A DNA stretch of 64,000 bases from Thiofilum sp. (GCF_016711335.1 NZ_JADJTF010000004.1:62001-126000), one strand, 5' to 3'. Positions 46,701 through 55,153 are shown, counted from the stretch's first letter. Notes: generated from the letters alone by a model not told the origin. Numbers and translations: made by a program.

Positions 46701-47605
46701 GAACCGCGCAAAACGGCCTCAAAAGATGGTGGGTTTTTCATAAGCTGCCTATGCGGCAGTGAACAAGTACCAACTACCTCCACCGGATGCTATTTGTTCA
46801 TAAGCTGCCTATGCGGCAGTGAACCTCCTCCCAATGCTCGCGGGCTTTGTCGCTGATTCATAAGCTGCCTATGCGGCAGTGAACAACCACTTGAGGCTTT
46901 TTTATTATTACCCACATTCATAAGCTGCCTATGCGGCAGTGAACTCATAAAGCACTAAGGGGGTAGATCGAACAAATTCATAAGCTGCCTATGCGGCAGT
47001 GAACGTAAATGACTTGAGCCTCTGTTAACGACTCAATTCATAAGCTGCCTATGCGGCAGTGAACCGGAATAAGGGCTTGCTGGACATTGTTTAACATTCA
47101 TAAGCTGCCTATGCGGCAGTGAACTATCAGCAACCGATCTATATTTTTTTGTATTTTTCATAAGCTGCCTATGCGGCAGTGAACGTTATGCAAGTCCGTC
47201 TGCTCCATGTACGAATTTCATAAGCTGCCTATGCGGCAGTGAACATGGCGGATTTTCACGGGATAGTACGGCACTATTCATAAGCTGCCTATGCGGCAGT
47301 GAACGTGTTGGCTGAGCCAGTTGAGTGTTAAAGGCTTTCATAAGCTGCCTATGCGGCAGTGAACCGTCATTAGGGAAATTACTAATAACTACATAATTCA
47401 TAAGCTGCCTATGCGGCAGTGAACTAACGCCTGCACGATACCCCGATGCTTTAATATTCATAAGCTGCCTATGCGGCAGTGAACTGGAAACGTAAATACA
47501 CGGGTTTAAACAATTCATTCATAAGCTGCCTATGCGGCAGTGAACGTTTAGTACGATAACTAATGCCCTCCGTACTATTCATAAGCTGCCTATGCGGCAG
47601 TGAAC
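43744..47605 (-). CRISPR. Type I-F CRISPR array, 65 repeats and 64 spacers
   Basis: 28-bp repeats, read on the minus strand as GTTCACTGCCGCATAGGCAG followed by CTTATGAA, with the I-F stem CTGCC/GGCAG. Spacers are mostly 32 bp. I counted 65 repeat starts from 43744 to 47578. Exceptions: one 24-bp spacer (44492-44515), one of 31 and a few of 33. The leftmost repeat has two mismatches at its distal end, marking it as the old end. The leader is at the right, next to cas6f, so the array is transcribed leftward. Reading frames in the array (FISCLCGSE- or SLPHRQLM-type repeats) are artefacts. Confidence 0.99.
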
Positions 47606-47644
47606 GAGCATCTTAACTCAATAAGTGCTCGTTTTTCCAAACAA

Positions 47645-47677
47645 AAAGGGTAAAAAACGGGTTTTAACCCTTTTTTC
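47645..47677 (-). terminator. Terminator-like hairpin at the end of the cas operon, inside the leader
   Basis: On the minus strand, GGGTT-AA-AACCC is followed by GTTTTTT, within a larger AAAAAGGGT / ACCCTTTTT inverted repeat. It lies about 70-100 bp after the cas6f stop and should separate the cas transcript from the array. Confidence 0.65.
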
Positions 47678-47688
47678 TACAGGCTCTC

Positions 47689-47701
47689 TAAGTCATTGAT
47701 T
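47689..47701 (-). promoter_or_regulatory. IHF-site match in the CRISPR leader
   Basis: On the minus strand AATCAATGACTTA fits the IHF consensus WATCAANNNNTTR at every position. It lies 84-96 bp before the first repeat. IHF bending of the leader guides Cas1-Cas2 integration in I-E and I-F systems, so the position is meaningful. Confidence 0.6.
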
Positions 47702-47747
47702 GTTAAAGAGCCATTTTGACTTGGCAAAATTAGGGTCTAAAACCCCT

Positions 47748-48353
47748 TCAAACATCCGGCACGCCCACCGTCGCACTCAGCCCATACGTACTAAAACGCC
47801 ACTCAGTAGGCGGCTTAGCCTCCACCTTAGCCACAAACAACCGAAACGCCTGTTCACTACTTTGACTATGCAAACGCACAAACGGCAAATCCGTCATCAT
47901 AGCCTCCTTACCCTGCGCCCTAAAAAACGCCAAAGCCTCCTCAACAGGCTGCTGCAAATGCGCCGCTCGCCGCCGTGCCAAACGCTCCACCGAAGAATCC
48001 ACCTGCACCCGCTTAAAACAAGCAAAACTCAAATTAGGACGCTCTAAACTGACCACACTACGCTGATGCACATAATCCTCAAAACGGCGCAACTGTTGAC
48101 GCAATTGCAAACGCTCTAAATGCGCCGCGTCCAAACTATATAAGCGCATCTTAGTACCTAAACTACCCTTAGTTTCGCCTTTACTTTCAGGATCATAACG
48201 ATAAGCGGGAAAACTCAAACCGACCGGATTATGTCCTAGCTCCTTTTGCACATTCACCAAGCACAGATGCAACACATCCATCACTTTGCTCATAATAAAG
48301 CTCGTCGATACCGACTCATCCGGCAAGATACTTAGCTCAATAAAGTGATACAT
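47748..48353 (-). CDS. cas6f: CRISPR RNA endonuclease Cas6f (Csy4)
   Basis: 201 residues. N-terminal YHFIELSILPDESVST with VMDVLHLCLVNVQ and a C-terminal FRLFVAKVEAKPPTEWRFSTYGLSATVGVPDV match Csy4. The basic SLERLARRRAAHL-type helix contacts the repeat hairpin. Cuts each repeat 3' of the stem, leaving an 8-nt 5' handle. Last gene of the csy operon, next to the leader. Confidence 0.96.
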   Translation of the reverse strand: MYHFIELSILPDESVSTSFIMSKVMDVLHLCLVNVQKELGHNPVGLSFPAYRYDPESKGETKGSLGTKMRLYSLDAAHLERLQLRQQLRRFEDYVHQRSVVSLERPNLSFACFKRVQVDSSVERLARRRAAHLQQPVEEALAFFRAQGKEAMMTDLPFVRLHSQSSEQAFRLFVAKVEAKPPTEWRFSTYGLSATVGVPDV

Positions 48354-48362
48354 AAGTACTCC

Positions 48363-49376
48363 TTACTTAGAAGACTTACCAAACACACCCCCACGAACCA
48401 ACATCGCCATCACATAATGCTGAGCCTGTTCATCAATGTCTCCACCCACTGCAAACTGATCAAACAGGGTATAAAAATCCTGCTTACCTTTAGGATTACG
48501 ATAGGCAGTACCTTGATTAGTCACCGAACCATACACCTCCACTGCAATCGGCTTGGCATCACTCGTGCCGTCATACCAAGTGTCAATAGTACGCAACGCA
48601 TTCCCCACCTTTTGCGAATGCAGGGCTGCTACACCATCGGTGGCGTATAAAATCTTGCTCTTATCGCCCTTTTCCGTGACTAGCTCTTCACTCGGATAAA
48701 CCTCTTGCCCCTCACCTAACTGGCTATAAGCCTCAATATCCAGTAAAGCAAACTCATTTTTCAAACTCTCAGCAATCACATTAGCTAAGGCTTGCACCGC
48801 CTCATGTTCAAAATTATGTAGCCCGATTGCTTTAGCATCAAAAGTCCACACAGTGGGGATATCAGTGCCATTATTAAGATGCTTTACAATGACTTGAATC
48901 TGTTCAGCGCCCACACGGTTACGCCATAAGAATCGTGCATTGGCAATATTAGTCGCATAACGCTGCGCTAATGCTTTAAAGCCCGTCTTTTCCATATAGG
49001 TACTTACCGCTTTGGCGTAGCTGGCTTGAAACGCTTGACCATTACAGGCTGAAGGTTGCTCAATGCCACTCAGTACTTTTAGGGTAAAGCGTACTTTTAA
49101 GGTGTCTTTATCATTGGGCAGGGCGCAATAATCTACGGTTTGAATATTGGCATTTTCAATCGAGGCATCGAGCTTGGCAGGATCAGCGTCTTTGGCGGCT
49201 AAACGATTGGAAATCGTGCCACGTACTGATTTTTCTTGGAGTTTTAGCGCTTGAGCCACACCAGTACGCTCCTTCCAACTCACCGCAAACATCTGAGCGT
49301 CGGAGGGTACTAATTTCTTTTCAAAGGCTAATACGGATGGAATAGTAATAACGTCGGCTTTATCTTTAGCAGCCAT
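48363..49376 (-). CDS. csy3: Csy3 (Cas7f), backbone subunit of the I-F effector
   Basis: 337 residues. PSVLAFEKKLVPSDAQMFAVSW at the N-terminus, AKFLWRNRVGAEQ-type NARFLWRNRVGAEQI, and VYGSVTNQGTAYRNPKGKQDFYTLFD near the end are Csy3 hallmarks. Multiple copies coat the guide RNA. AAGGAG lies before the start; nine bases separate it from cas6f. Confidence 0.97.
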   Translation of the reverse strand: MAAKDKADVITIPSVLAFEKKLVPSDAQMFAVSWKERTGVAQALKLQEKSVRGTISNRLAAKDADPAKLDASIENANIQTVDYCALPNDKDTLKVRFTLKVLSGIEQPSACNGQAFQASYAKAVSTYMEKTGFKALAQRYATNIANARFLWRNRVGAEQIQVIVKHLNNGTDIPTVWTFDAKAIGLHNFEHEAVQALANVIAESLKNEFALLDIEAYSQLGEGQEVYPSEELVTEKGDKSKILYATDGVAALHSQKVGNALRTIDTWYDGTSDAKPIAVEVYGSVTNQGTAYRNPKGKQDFYTLFDQFAVGGDIDEQAQHYVMAMLVRGGVFGKSSK

Positions 49377-49391
49377 GAAACATCTCCTTAG

Positions 49392-50291
49392 TTAAACGTC
49401 AGCAGCAGAATATTGGTTGTGTTGAGTGCACCAATACAGATCCTTTTGTGGAGGCGCATAACGCCAAATCAGCTCACTCAAACTATTGAATCGACTTGGT
49501 AACGGCATCATAAATGCGCCTAATGTCACCACACTTTCAGCAAAACGATGTGGGGTGGTGGCATCACGCTGTTGTTCAGCAAAAGCCGCAGGGGTTAGGG
49601 CATGAAACCCCGTCGCAATCGGCACAATCCAGCCTTGATCAGCGTAAGTACGACTAGCTGACCATTCGGCTTTAGTCTCCTTACCCTCCACCACAGGCTC
49701 AAGGGGCGTACTGGTATAATTAATCTTCAACGCATCATGCAAAGCATCTAAAGCATCTTGCCCCGCTTGCATCGCCGTTATCATCAGATCACGCCGCTCA
49801 ATGAGCGCATAGCTGGGTAATAAAAATCGCCAGCTTTTAGTTTCATCCGCCAGCAGTTGCACACGCTGAATCGACAAAATATCACCGCCTGCCAATTTGC
49901 ATTGGCTCATCATTAACTGCGGTAATTTTGCTAAAAAGCGCTCTGTTTGTAGTGGTAAATTATCCACTTCCAGTACTAAAGAAACCGTTAAATGACAACG
50001 CCCCTCCTCTATAAAGGAAGGTCTATCTCCATCCTTATCCAATGGATTTGCTGTGAGTTTAAGCACTCGCTCATAACCCGCCTGATAATCCTGCATAGTA
50101 AATTGATGGCTCAATATCCCTACACCCGAACAAATAAACTCATCAGGATTATTATCACGATTTAATATACGTTGTAATTTATGTGCCAAACCTAAAAAAG
50201 CAGTAACCGCAGGAAAACCATAAGTAAAAGGGCTGGATAAAGCATTAGCATTTTGCACTTTTAGGCGTTTAATTAACAAGTATTGACTCAT
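49392..50291 (-). CDS. csy2: Csy2 (Cas5f)
   Basis: 299 residues. YLLIKRLKVQNANALSSPFTYGFPAVTAFLGLAH is split here by the length rule only in citation: the visible motifs are LLIKRLKVQNANA and FTYGFPAVTAFLG. Later come LPSYALIERRDL and FAESVVTLGAFMMP, all typical. With Csy1 it caps the 5' handle of the crRNA. Overlaps csy1 by four bases. Confidence 0.96.
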   Translation of the reverse strand: MSQYLLIKRLKVQNANALSSPFTYGFPAVTAFLGLAHKLQRILNRDNNPDEFICSGVGILSHQFTMQDYQAGYERVLKLTANPLDKDGDRPSFIEEGRCHLTVSLVLEVDNLPLQTERFLAKLPQLMMSQCKLAGGDILSIQRVQLLADETKSWRFLLPSYALIERRDLMITAMQAGQDALDALHDALKINYTSTPLEPVVEGKETKAEWSASRTYADQGWIVPIATGFHALTPAAFAEQQRDATTPHRFAESVVTLGAFMMPLPSRFNSLSELIWRYAPPQKDLYWCTQHNQYSAADV

Positions 50292-51526
50292 AAAATAAAC
50301 TCCTCATGTTGCGCCACAAAGTCTAATAGCTCCTGAGTGAAGGCACGATACTCTTCATCACCTAAATGTATATCCTTAGCAGTACTTTCTTTAGGTAAGC
50401 GATTATAAGTAAAGATAAACCAATCACTTAATTGCTGGGCTATTTCAGTTTGCCAATTCGGGGATAAGTCACGTTGTTCTTGATAGGCACTATCTAGCCA
50501 TAAGCGTTGGGTTAGAGGTAAATCAAAGCCCTCAGCCTTTGACCAGCCTGCTGGCTGCTCCTGAATACGCATCGCAAACCCAAGCACCCATTCAAATACC
50601 TGAGTCATCAGTTTTTTACGACTTTGCCGAATCGCTTTATTGGTGTAGTCCTCAATTTTGAATAAGCGATACAAAGCTTTTAATAATTCTTGTAAATTTT
50701 CATTACGACTTGGTAGGCTTTTAAAGAAATCATTTTTAGGTAAGCGCGTATAATGAGTCCCTATTTCAGGAGGAAAACAGGGCAATAGCCAAGCCTGACC
50801 GCCATTATTACTATTGAGCTTACTAATATTTTGTGGCTTAGTACCCCCAAATTTTTGAATGAGCAATTTGGGCATATCCGCATAGCCTGCGGCATGGTAG
50901 TGCTTTTTCTTTCTAGCCTCACGCGCAGGCTTAAAATCCTCAGCATAAGCTTTGAATTTGCGCAAACGCTCTTTGTTTTCAGTAATAAGCGCAGAGGGGT
51001 ATAACACGGATAATAAGGTATAGCCCTCAGGTGTAGGGAAATATACTTGTTTAATATTAGCATCAGTTTTAATGCTTTGATCGGTACTTTTGACAGCTAA
51101 GAAACCACTACGCCAATTACTAAAAGTCTCATCATCTACTTTTAGTAGCTGTTTAAGTACCGGAGTACTTTGCTCAAAATGCTCTAAAACGGTTTGCCCG
51201 TCTTCCAAAACTAACGATAAAAAGGCATAAACATCTAATGCGGCGGCATTACCCACGACATCCGCTAGCTCGGTAGAAACATTACCTGACCGCACTAAAC
51301 CATCTGCTTTGAACTCAGATTTAATGAATATGGGCGTAGTACGCGCATCGGGATGACTGAATTTAGCGGGGTGTGACACTAAACTCAGTTGCTTAGCACG
51401 CTGGGCAGCATTCGCCACCCACACGGGAATCGAGTACTCGCTCTCAATCTCAAGTACATCTTTTTTACCTTCTTTGAGGGGCTTTTGCTTACGCCCCTCT
51501 AGAAAGTTAGTAATGGGATTAATCAT
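50288..51526 (-). CDS. csy1: Csy1 (Cas8f), large subunit of the I-F effector
   Basis: 412 residues. ITNFLEGRKQKPLKEG at the start, KFSHPDARTTPIFIKS, KPQNISKLNSNNGGQAWLLP and LWLDSAYQEQRDL are characteristic of Cas8f. It recognises the 5'-CC PAM and holds the crRNA 5' end with Csy2. Its translation start lies only 15 bp from a degenerate CRISPR repeat. The ribosome-binding bases (ATAGGTAGCTGTT before ATG) look like half of another repeat. It is the first protein gene after the mini-array described separately. Confidence 0.96.
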   Translation of the reverse strand: MINPITNFLEGRKQKPLKEGKKDVLEIESEYSIPVWVANAAQRAKQLSLVSHPAKFSHPDARTTPIFIKSEFKADGLVRSGNVSTELADVVGNAAALDVYAFLSLVLEDGQTVLEHFEQSTPVLKQLLKVDDETFSNWRSGFLAVKSTDQSIKTDANIKQVYFPTPEGYTLLSVLYPSALITENKERLRKFKAYAEDFKPAREARKKKHYHAAGYADMPKLLIQKFGGTKPQNISKLNSNNGGQAWLLPCFPPEIGTHYTRLPKNDFFKSLPSRNENLQELLKALYRLFKIEDYTNKAIRQSRKKLMTQVFEWVLGFAMRIQEQPAGWSKAEGFDLPLTQRLWLDSAYQEQRDLSPNWQTEIAQQLSDWFIFTYNRLPKESTAKDIHLGDEEYRAFTQELLDFVAQHEEFIL

Positions 51527-51545
51527 AACAGCTACCTATATAAAA
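51527..51545 (-). repeat. Possible third, half-length CRISPR-like repeat at the csy1 ribosome-binding site
   Basis: On the minus strand TATATAGGTAGCTGTT resembles the 3' half of the degenerate repeat R2 (GTATAGGTAGCTTAG). It contains the AGG that csy1 would use as Shine-Dalgarno. The 5' half of the repeat is missing, so it would not form a Cas6f hairpin. Weak similarity. Confidence 0.3.
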
Positions 51546-51615
51546 TAAGCTGCCTATCCGGCAGTGAAAAAATAGTATCTGTAAGATTTTCTAAGCTACC
51601 TATACGGCAGTTTTC
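51542..51615 (-). CRISPR. Degenerate mini-CRISPR (two repeats, 18-nt spacer-like segment) between cas2-3 and csy1
   Basis: On the minus strand the upstream repeat R2 (51615-51588) matches the array repeat at 21/28 positions and the downstream R1 (51569-51542) at 23/28. Both keep the Cas6f hairpin: CTGCC-GTATA-GGTAG in R2 (one G-U pair) and CTGCC-GGATA-GGCAG in R1. R2 ends in CTTAGAAA, the canonical I-F 8-nt handle. Between them is ATCTTACAGATACTATTT (51587-51570). Processing would give an RNA of about 46 nt (8+18+20) instead of 60. The 18-nt guide matches a site 250 bp upstream in the same gap. Proposed role: guide for Csy-mediated repression. Confidence 0.85.
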
Positions 51616-51754
51616 AGCGCTTTTTCCTTAAAAGTACTAACATGGCTAAGCAAGCTAAAAACATAGCTAATACCGCCATAATCTCAGCAAAAGACCAATT
51701 GAGTTGCTCCAAATCAAATAGGAACTTGGAAACAGCATCTAAATTTTCAACCAT
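51614..51754 (-). CDS. 46-residue single-pass membrane peptide, candidate CRISPR-repressed toxin
   Basis: The ORF begins at ATG 51754 and reads MVENLDAVSKFLFDLEQLNW, then a hydrophobic helix (about residues 21-42, SFAEIMAVLAMFLACLAM onward) and a basic end LLRKKR. The stop TGA overlaps the first bases of degenerate repeat R2. It lies in the only promoter-proximal position of the cas2-3/csy1 gap, on the cas strand. No good Shine-Dalgarno is visible (a weak AGAG 13-16 bases before), so translation is uncertain. Small membrane peptides with one helix and a basic tail are common type I toxins. By analogy with CreTA modules, where the toxin lies between its guide-repressed promoter and the crRNA-like antitoxin, this is a toxin candidate. 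It may also be a chance ORF. Confidence 0.45.
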   Translation of the reverse strand: MVENLDAVSKFLFDLEQLNWSFAEIMAVLAMFLACLAMLVLLRKKR

Positions 51755-51788
51755 AAGTTAATTACTCTAAATCAAAAACATGACCTAG

Positions 51789-51818
51789 AGCATAAAGCAG
51801 ATGTCACCAAGTAGTCAA
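51789..51818 (-). promoter_or_regulatory. Sigma-70-like promoter for the small ORF, mini-CRISPR and csy genes
   Basis: On the minus strand, -35 TTGACT (51818-51813) and -10 TATGCT (51794-51789) are spaced by 18 bp, placing transcription start near 51782, about 28 bases before the small ORF. The guide-matching site ends three bases from the -35 box. No other promoter this good is seen in the gap. Confidence 0.55.
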
Positions 51819-51821
51819 TAA

Positions 51822-51840
51822 CCATCTTATAGATCCTATT
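51822..51840 (+). promoter_or_regulatory. Self-target site of the degenerate mini-CRISPR, with PAM
   Basis: Plus strand CC (51822-51823) then ATCTTATAGATCCTATT. It matches the mini-CRISPR guide at 15 of 17 positions (mismatches at 7 and 12), then pairing stops. The CC is the I-F PAM in the correct 5' position. Position 12 is one of the every-sixth bases that are flipped out in Csy complexes. Binding here would place the Csy1/PAM end of the complex against the -35 box and block RNA polymerase. Partial pairing would be expected not to trigger Cas2-3. Confidence 0.8.
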
Positions 51841-54800
51841 AAATTTTTAAAAATCCTAATTCAGGTACAAAGCTAAACTTGGTCTCGCCTTGCCTATCTT
51901 CCAAACGCACCTCACCCAAATACTCACACACCCCCGCAATGCTATAGCCCAATACCGCTCGATATTGCTCAATCAAGTTTTCATAATCTAATGACAGCCA
52001 ACGCCTTGTTTTTAAATGAGGTTCTAACTCAACCACCTTTAAATGATGAGGTACTTGCCCACTATGTTCTAAATCCCTAGCTGGAAAACGTAACTTTAAC
52101 TCTCCTTCCTCAGTGATATGCAATTTGTAAACGGTATCAGGTTGTGACTCTCTAAAAGGAGTCAAGTACTGTGCAAGACCCAATAAATAAAAACTGCTCT
52201 TTAACCATGCCTGCGCAGCTTGAGGTCGATAATCGGCTTTTAGCAAACTATCATTGAGTACTTGATGCTCTAAATCTGCTAAGCGCTCCCTAGGTCGTAA
52301 AGCATTTTCAGCTTGAATTCGTAGACTAGCATCGACTTTATTAGTCAGTACTTCACTCGCCACTAATACCTTTAAGCTATGAGTATTTAAGCAATATCCT
52401 TTTGACTTATCCCTACTTTCATAACCTGGGTGAAAAAAAGCGGGATCTTGGTCACTTTTAGCCAACAAACTGGTCAAATTATACTCTAATAAAACCAAAT
52501 TCGGTGCTAACTCATCTAACACAGGGCGATGACGTCGCACCCTTCCCGCCATTTGAATAATCGAGCGCATTGAGGAGGGTTCAATTACAGCCCAATCATA
52601 ATCATGATCACGCCCCACCTCAGCCACAGGAGAGGCAACCACTATAAAAATTACCTGTTTTTTAGTACTCGCCTGAAGGTGGCGCTGAATTAAAGGGTGA
52701 TGTGCGGGTTGTTTAGCGTCTTTACGATTCAGTACTTGGTCTAAATGCTTTTCTAATTCCGAGCGTAATAACAATACTTGGCGACTGTGATAACTCATGA
52801 CTCGTACATCATAATCGTCTGGTAACTCACACCCCAATAAGTACTCCGCTAGTCGAATACAGGGATCAATATGAGCAACTCGAATCACGCCGACACTGTA
52901 ATCTTTATCACTTTTTTCATCGTGTAATTGATGAGCTTGATGTAATTGCAATGCAGATTGCCGTATTTGAGCAAACCAATACTGCTCAATATCTGCTTTT
53001 GCTAGAGAAGTTTGTCTAGCTAGGTCGTGAATTAGCGCCTTACGCTGAGGCTTTTCTCTGGCTAATGATATTAAGCGTTTACTAATGAAAGCTTGATGGG
53101 CTGCGTTAAAATCGGCTGTATTATCAAAAAGATCAATTTGAGTACTAAATTCATCCAACCAAAAGCTGGTCACGCTGGCACTACGTTTACGACTTAATGC
53201 AAAAATCTGCCATCCTGCTTGGTAAGCCTGAAATAAACCTTCAGCCATCGCAGGCGGAATAGTAGCGGAGGAAATCATTACCTTACGCCCCAGCATGCCC
53301 ACTAAATGCACCAAGCGTACTAAAGCAGGTAAATCTTCCTGATTAAAATCATCCACCTCATCAATCACTAAATCAGCCGACATCAGGCGCAAAGTAGGCA
53401 AAATATGCTTACCCCCTGCCAGACTTTCCGTTGCAGGCATTAAATGATCAATCGTGCAAACTACCACAGGTGCATACAGCAGTTGCTTAGCTTTTTTAGC
53501 TTTGCTGCCCTGAAATAAAGTACTGAAATGCTCCTCTACTGTATCGGCAAGGGTAATATCAATATCAAAACTATCATCCAACTCTTGAGCCGAAGCAGAA
53601 CCGTTAGACTCCTCTAAATCTGCACCCAATATGTGATCAAGCTCTTGTGTAAGGGTTTTATTTTGGTTGTTTTGATCATGTAGAAAGCGCACCGCAGATG
53701 AACCTACCAATACCGCCATTTGCGTATTATCTAAATTTAATTTAGCGCGGTACTCATCGCCTGTTTGTAAGGTCAAAGTACGCAAACCTAGTGCAAGGTT
53801 ATAACGCAAGTGTTGTTTTGCGGTTAGTGCTCCCATGACCTTGGTATTAGCAAAGGTTTTACCGTATCCGGTACTTGCCATATTTATAGCAAAGAACCCT
53901 TGCACCTCTGACTTATGCTTTTGACGCCAATCACTAAGCGTTTCAACAGCTTTATTTTGCCAAGCAAATTTGCCTTTTGCGGGTTTGCGTAAAGCCTTTA
54001 ACTGCTCGATGGTGGGTAAATCTTTTTCAAACTTAGGTAGTAAATGAACAGCCTTCAAAGCAGCCGCATTGACTCCGACTAGGTGTTCATCCAGCTTTTG
54101 CTTGCCGGTTCCGTCTGCTTTAGTGTTTGCGATTAGACTTAAAGAGGTTTGCCATTGAGCATCCGCTGGTTGCGAGGAGTAATGATGATCACCCACCATG
54201 AGGCTTAAACGGGCTAGCGTTAAAATTAAACGTTCTGCTTTTTCAGCTTCTGCCATGTTTTCAAGAAGTACTTTAGCCTTTCGCGCCCAACGTGCGACCT
54301 CATTACACCAACTGTCAGAGAGTAAAGGTAGTCCCTCACTAAATGTCCAATCTTTAGGTTTAGTGAGTTCTCGCTGCTCCTTGATATAGCCATGGGAGCG
54401 GTGAATGGCTGATAATACGGCTTGCCGCGCTAGAGGTTTTTTTGCGCCCTCAAGACTAGACTCACTACGCTCTAGGGGCAATTTATGATGAGTTACTATC
54501 AACCAACCGATCCACGAGGCTAAGGTTGAAAATCCTGCCTCAAATGGATAATCCTCACTCTGTTTACAAGGTTTAGCTTTATTTCTTAATTGCTTATCGA
54601 ATGTTTGGCGCTTTTTAGGGGTAGCTTCTTTTAATTGCTCCAACTCCCCCAACCATTGCTCATCAGTCTTACCCTGCACTAATGCTTTGAATAACAGCAA
54701 CGAAATCCACTCATGTCGAATCGGGTCTTTTTTCTTAACATCCGTAAGCATGGTTTGAAAGTGATCCCATGACTTACCAAAATCATGAAATAGCGCGGCT

Positions 54801-55153
54801 AATGCCACTAAGACCTTAATGAGTTGTAAATACTGCCAATCATTCTCCCAATCCTCCCTTATAATGTCGCGTTGGGTGCGATTAACTGGCACATTACCCT
54901 GTGCATCAAATTCGCCTTTATTGCCAACCACCCACACCAACTCAGTGCGCTTAGTACCATGAATACGATGACAGGCTACGGCAGTAGTCTTACGTGCGGT
55001 TTTAGCTAAACGACTTTTCACCGCCTTTAAGCCCTCTTGGGTAATCATGGTTTGCCAAGTACGCTCACCAATACGATTCGCGTAGGCATCCAAAATTTGA
55101 CGAGTGATCTTGAGCGAGTTCTTTTGACACTGCGAAATAAAAGTCACCATCAT
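51839..55153 (-). CDS. cas3: Cas2-Cas3 fusion helicase-nuclease
   Basis: 1104 residues. Residues 1-95 are the Cas2 domain fused in type I-F. An HD nuclease follows (FHDFGKSWDHF), then the superfamily 2 helicase: STGYGKTFANTKV (Walker A), DLVIDEVDDF (DExD type), MISSATIPP, and VIEPSSMRSIIQMAGRVRRHR (motif VI). Shreds target DNA after recruitment by the Csy complex, and the Cas2 part joins Cas1 in spacer integration. Start overlaps cas1 stop (ATGA). Its stop codon overlaps the self-target site of the mini-CRISPR. Confidence 0.97.
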   Translation of the reverse strand: MMVTFISQCQKNSLKITRQILDAYANRIGERTWQTMITQEGLKAVKSRLAKTARKTTAVACHRIHGTKRTELVWVVGNKGEFDAQGNVPVNRTQRDIIREDWENDWQYLQLIKVLVALAALFHDFGKSWDHFQTMLTDVKKKDPIRHEWISLLLFKALVQGKTDEQWLGELEQLKEATPKKRQTFDKQLRNKAKPCKQSEDYPFEAGFSTLASWIGWLIVTHHKLPLERSESSLEGAKKPLARQAVLSAIHRSHGYIKEQRELTKPKDWTFSEGLPLLSDSWCNEVARWARKAKVLLENMAEAEKAERLILTLARLSLMVGDHHYSSQPADAQWQTSLSLIANTKADGTGKQKLDEHLVGVNAAALKAVHLLPKFEKDLPTIEQLKALRKPAKGKFAWQNKAVETLSDWRQKHKSEVQGFFAINMASTGYGKTFANTKVMGALTAKQHLRYNLALGLRTLTLQTGDEYRAKLNLDNTQMAVLVGSSAVRFLHDQNNQNKTLTQELDHILGADLEESNGSASAQELDDSFDIDITLADTVEEHFSTLFQGSKAKKAKQLLYAPVVVCTIDHLMPATESLAGGKHILPTLRLMSADLVIDEVDDFNQEDLPALVRLVHLVGMLGRKVMISSATIPPAMAEGLFQAYQAGWQIFALSRKRSASVTSFWLDEFSTQIDLFDNTADFNAAHQAFISKRLISLAREKPQRKALIHDLARQTSLAKADIEQYWFAQIRQSALQLHQAHQLHDEKSDKDYSVGVIRVAHIDPCIRLAEYLLGCELPDDYDVRVMSYHSRQVLLLRSELEKHLDQVLNRKDAKQPAHHPLIQRHLQASTKKQVIFIVVASPVAEVGRDHDYDWAVIEPSSMRSIIQMAGRVRRHRPVLDELAPNLVLLEYNLTSLLAKSDQDPAFFHPGYESRDKSKGYCLNTHSLKVLVASEVLTNKVDASLRIQAENALRPRERLADLEHQVLNDSLLKADYRPQAAQAWLKSSFYLLGLAQYLTPFRESQPDTVYKLHITEEGELKLRFPARDLEHSGQVPHHLKVVELEPHLKTRRWLSLDYENLIEQYRAVLGYSIAGVCEYLGEVRLEDRQGETKFSFVPELGFLKI

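Noticed and set aside
44320..46856. Long repetitive reading frames inside the CRISPR array (FISCLCGSE and SLPHRQLM repeats)
   Set aside because: With a 60-bp period (a multiple of three) the repeat stays in frame by arithmetic. There are no ribosome-binding sites, and both strands show the same effect.
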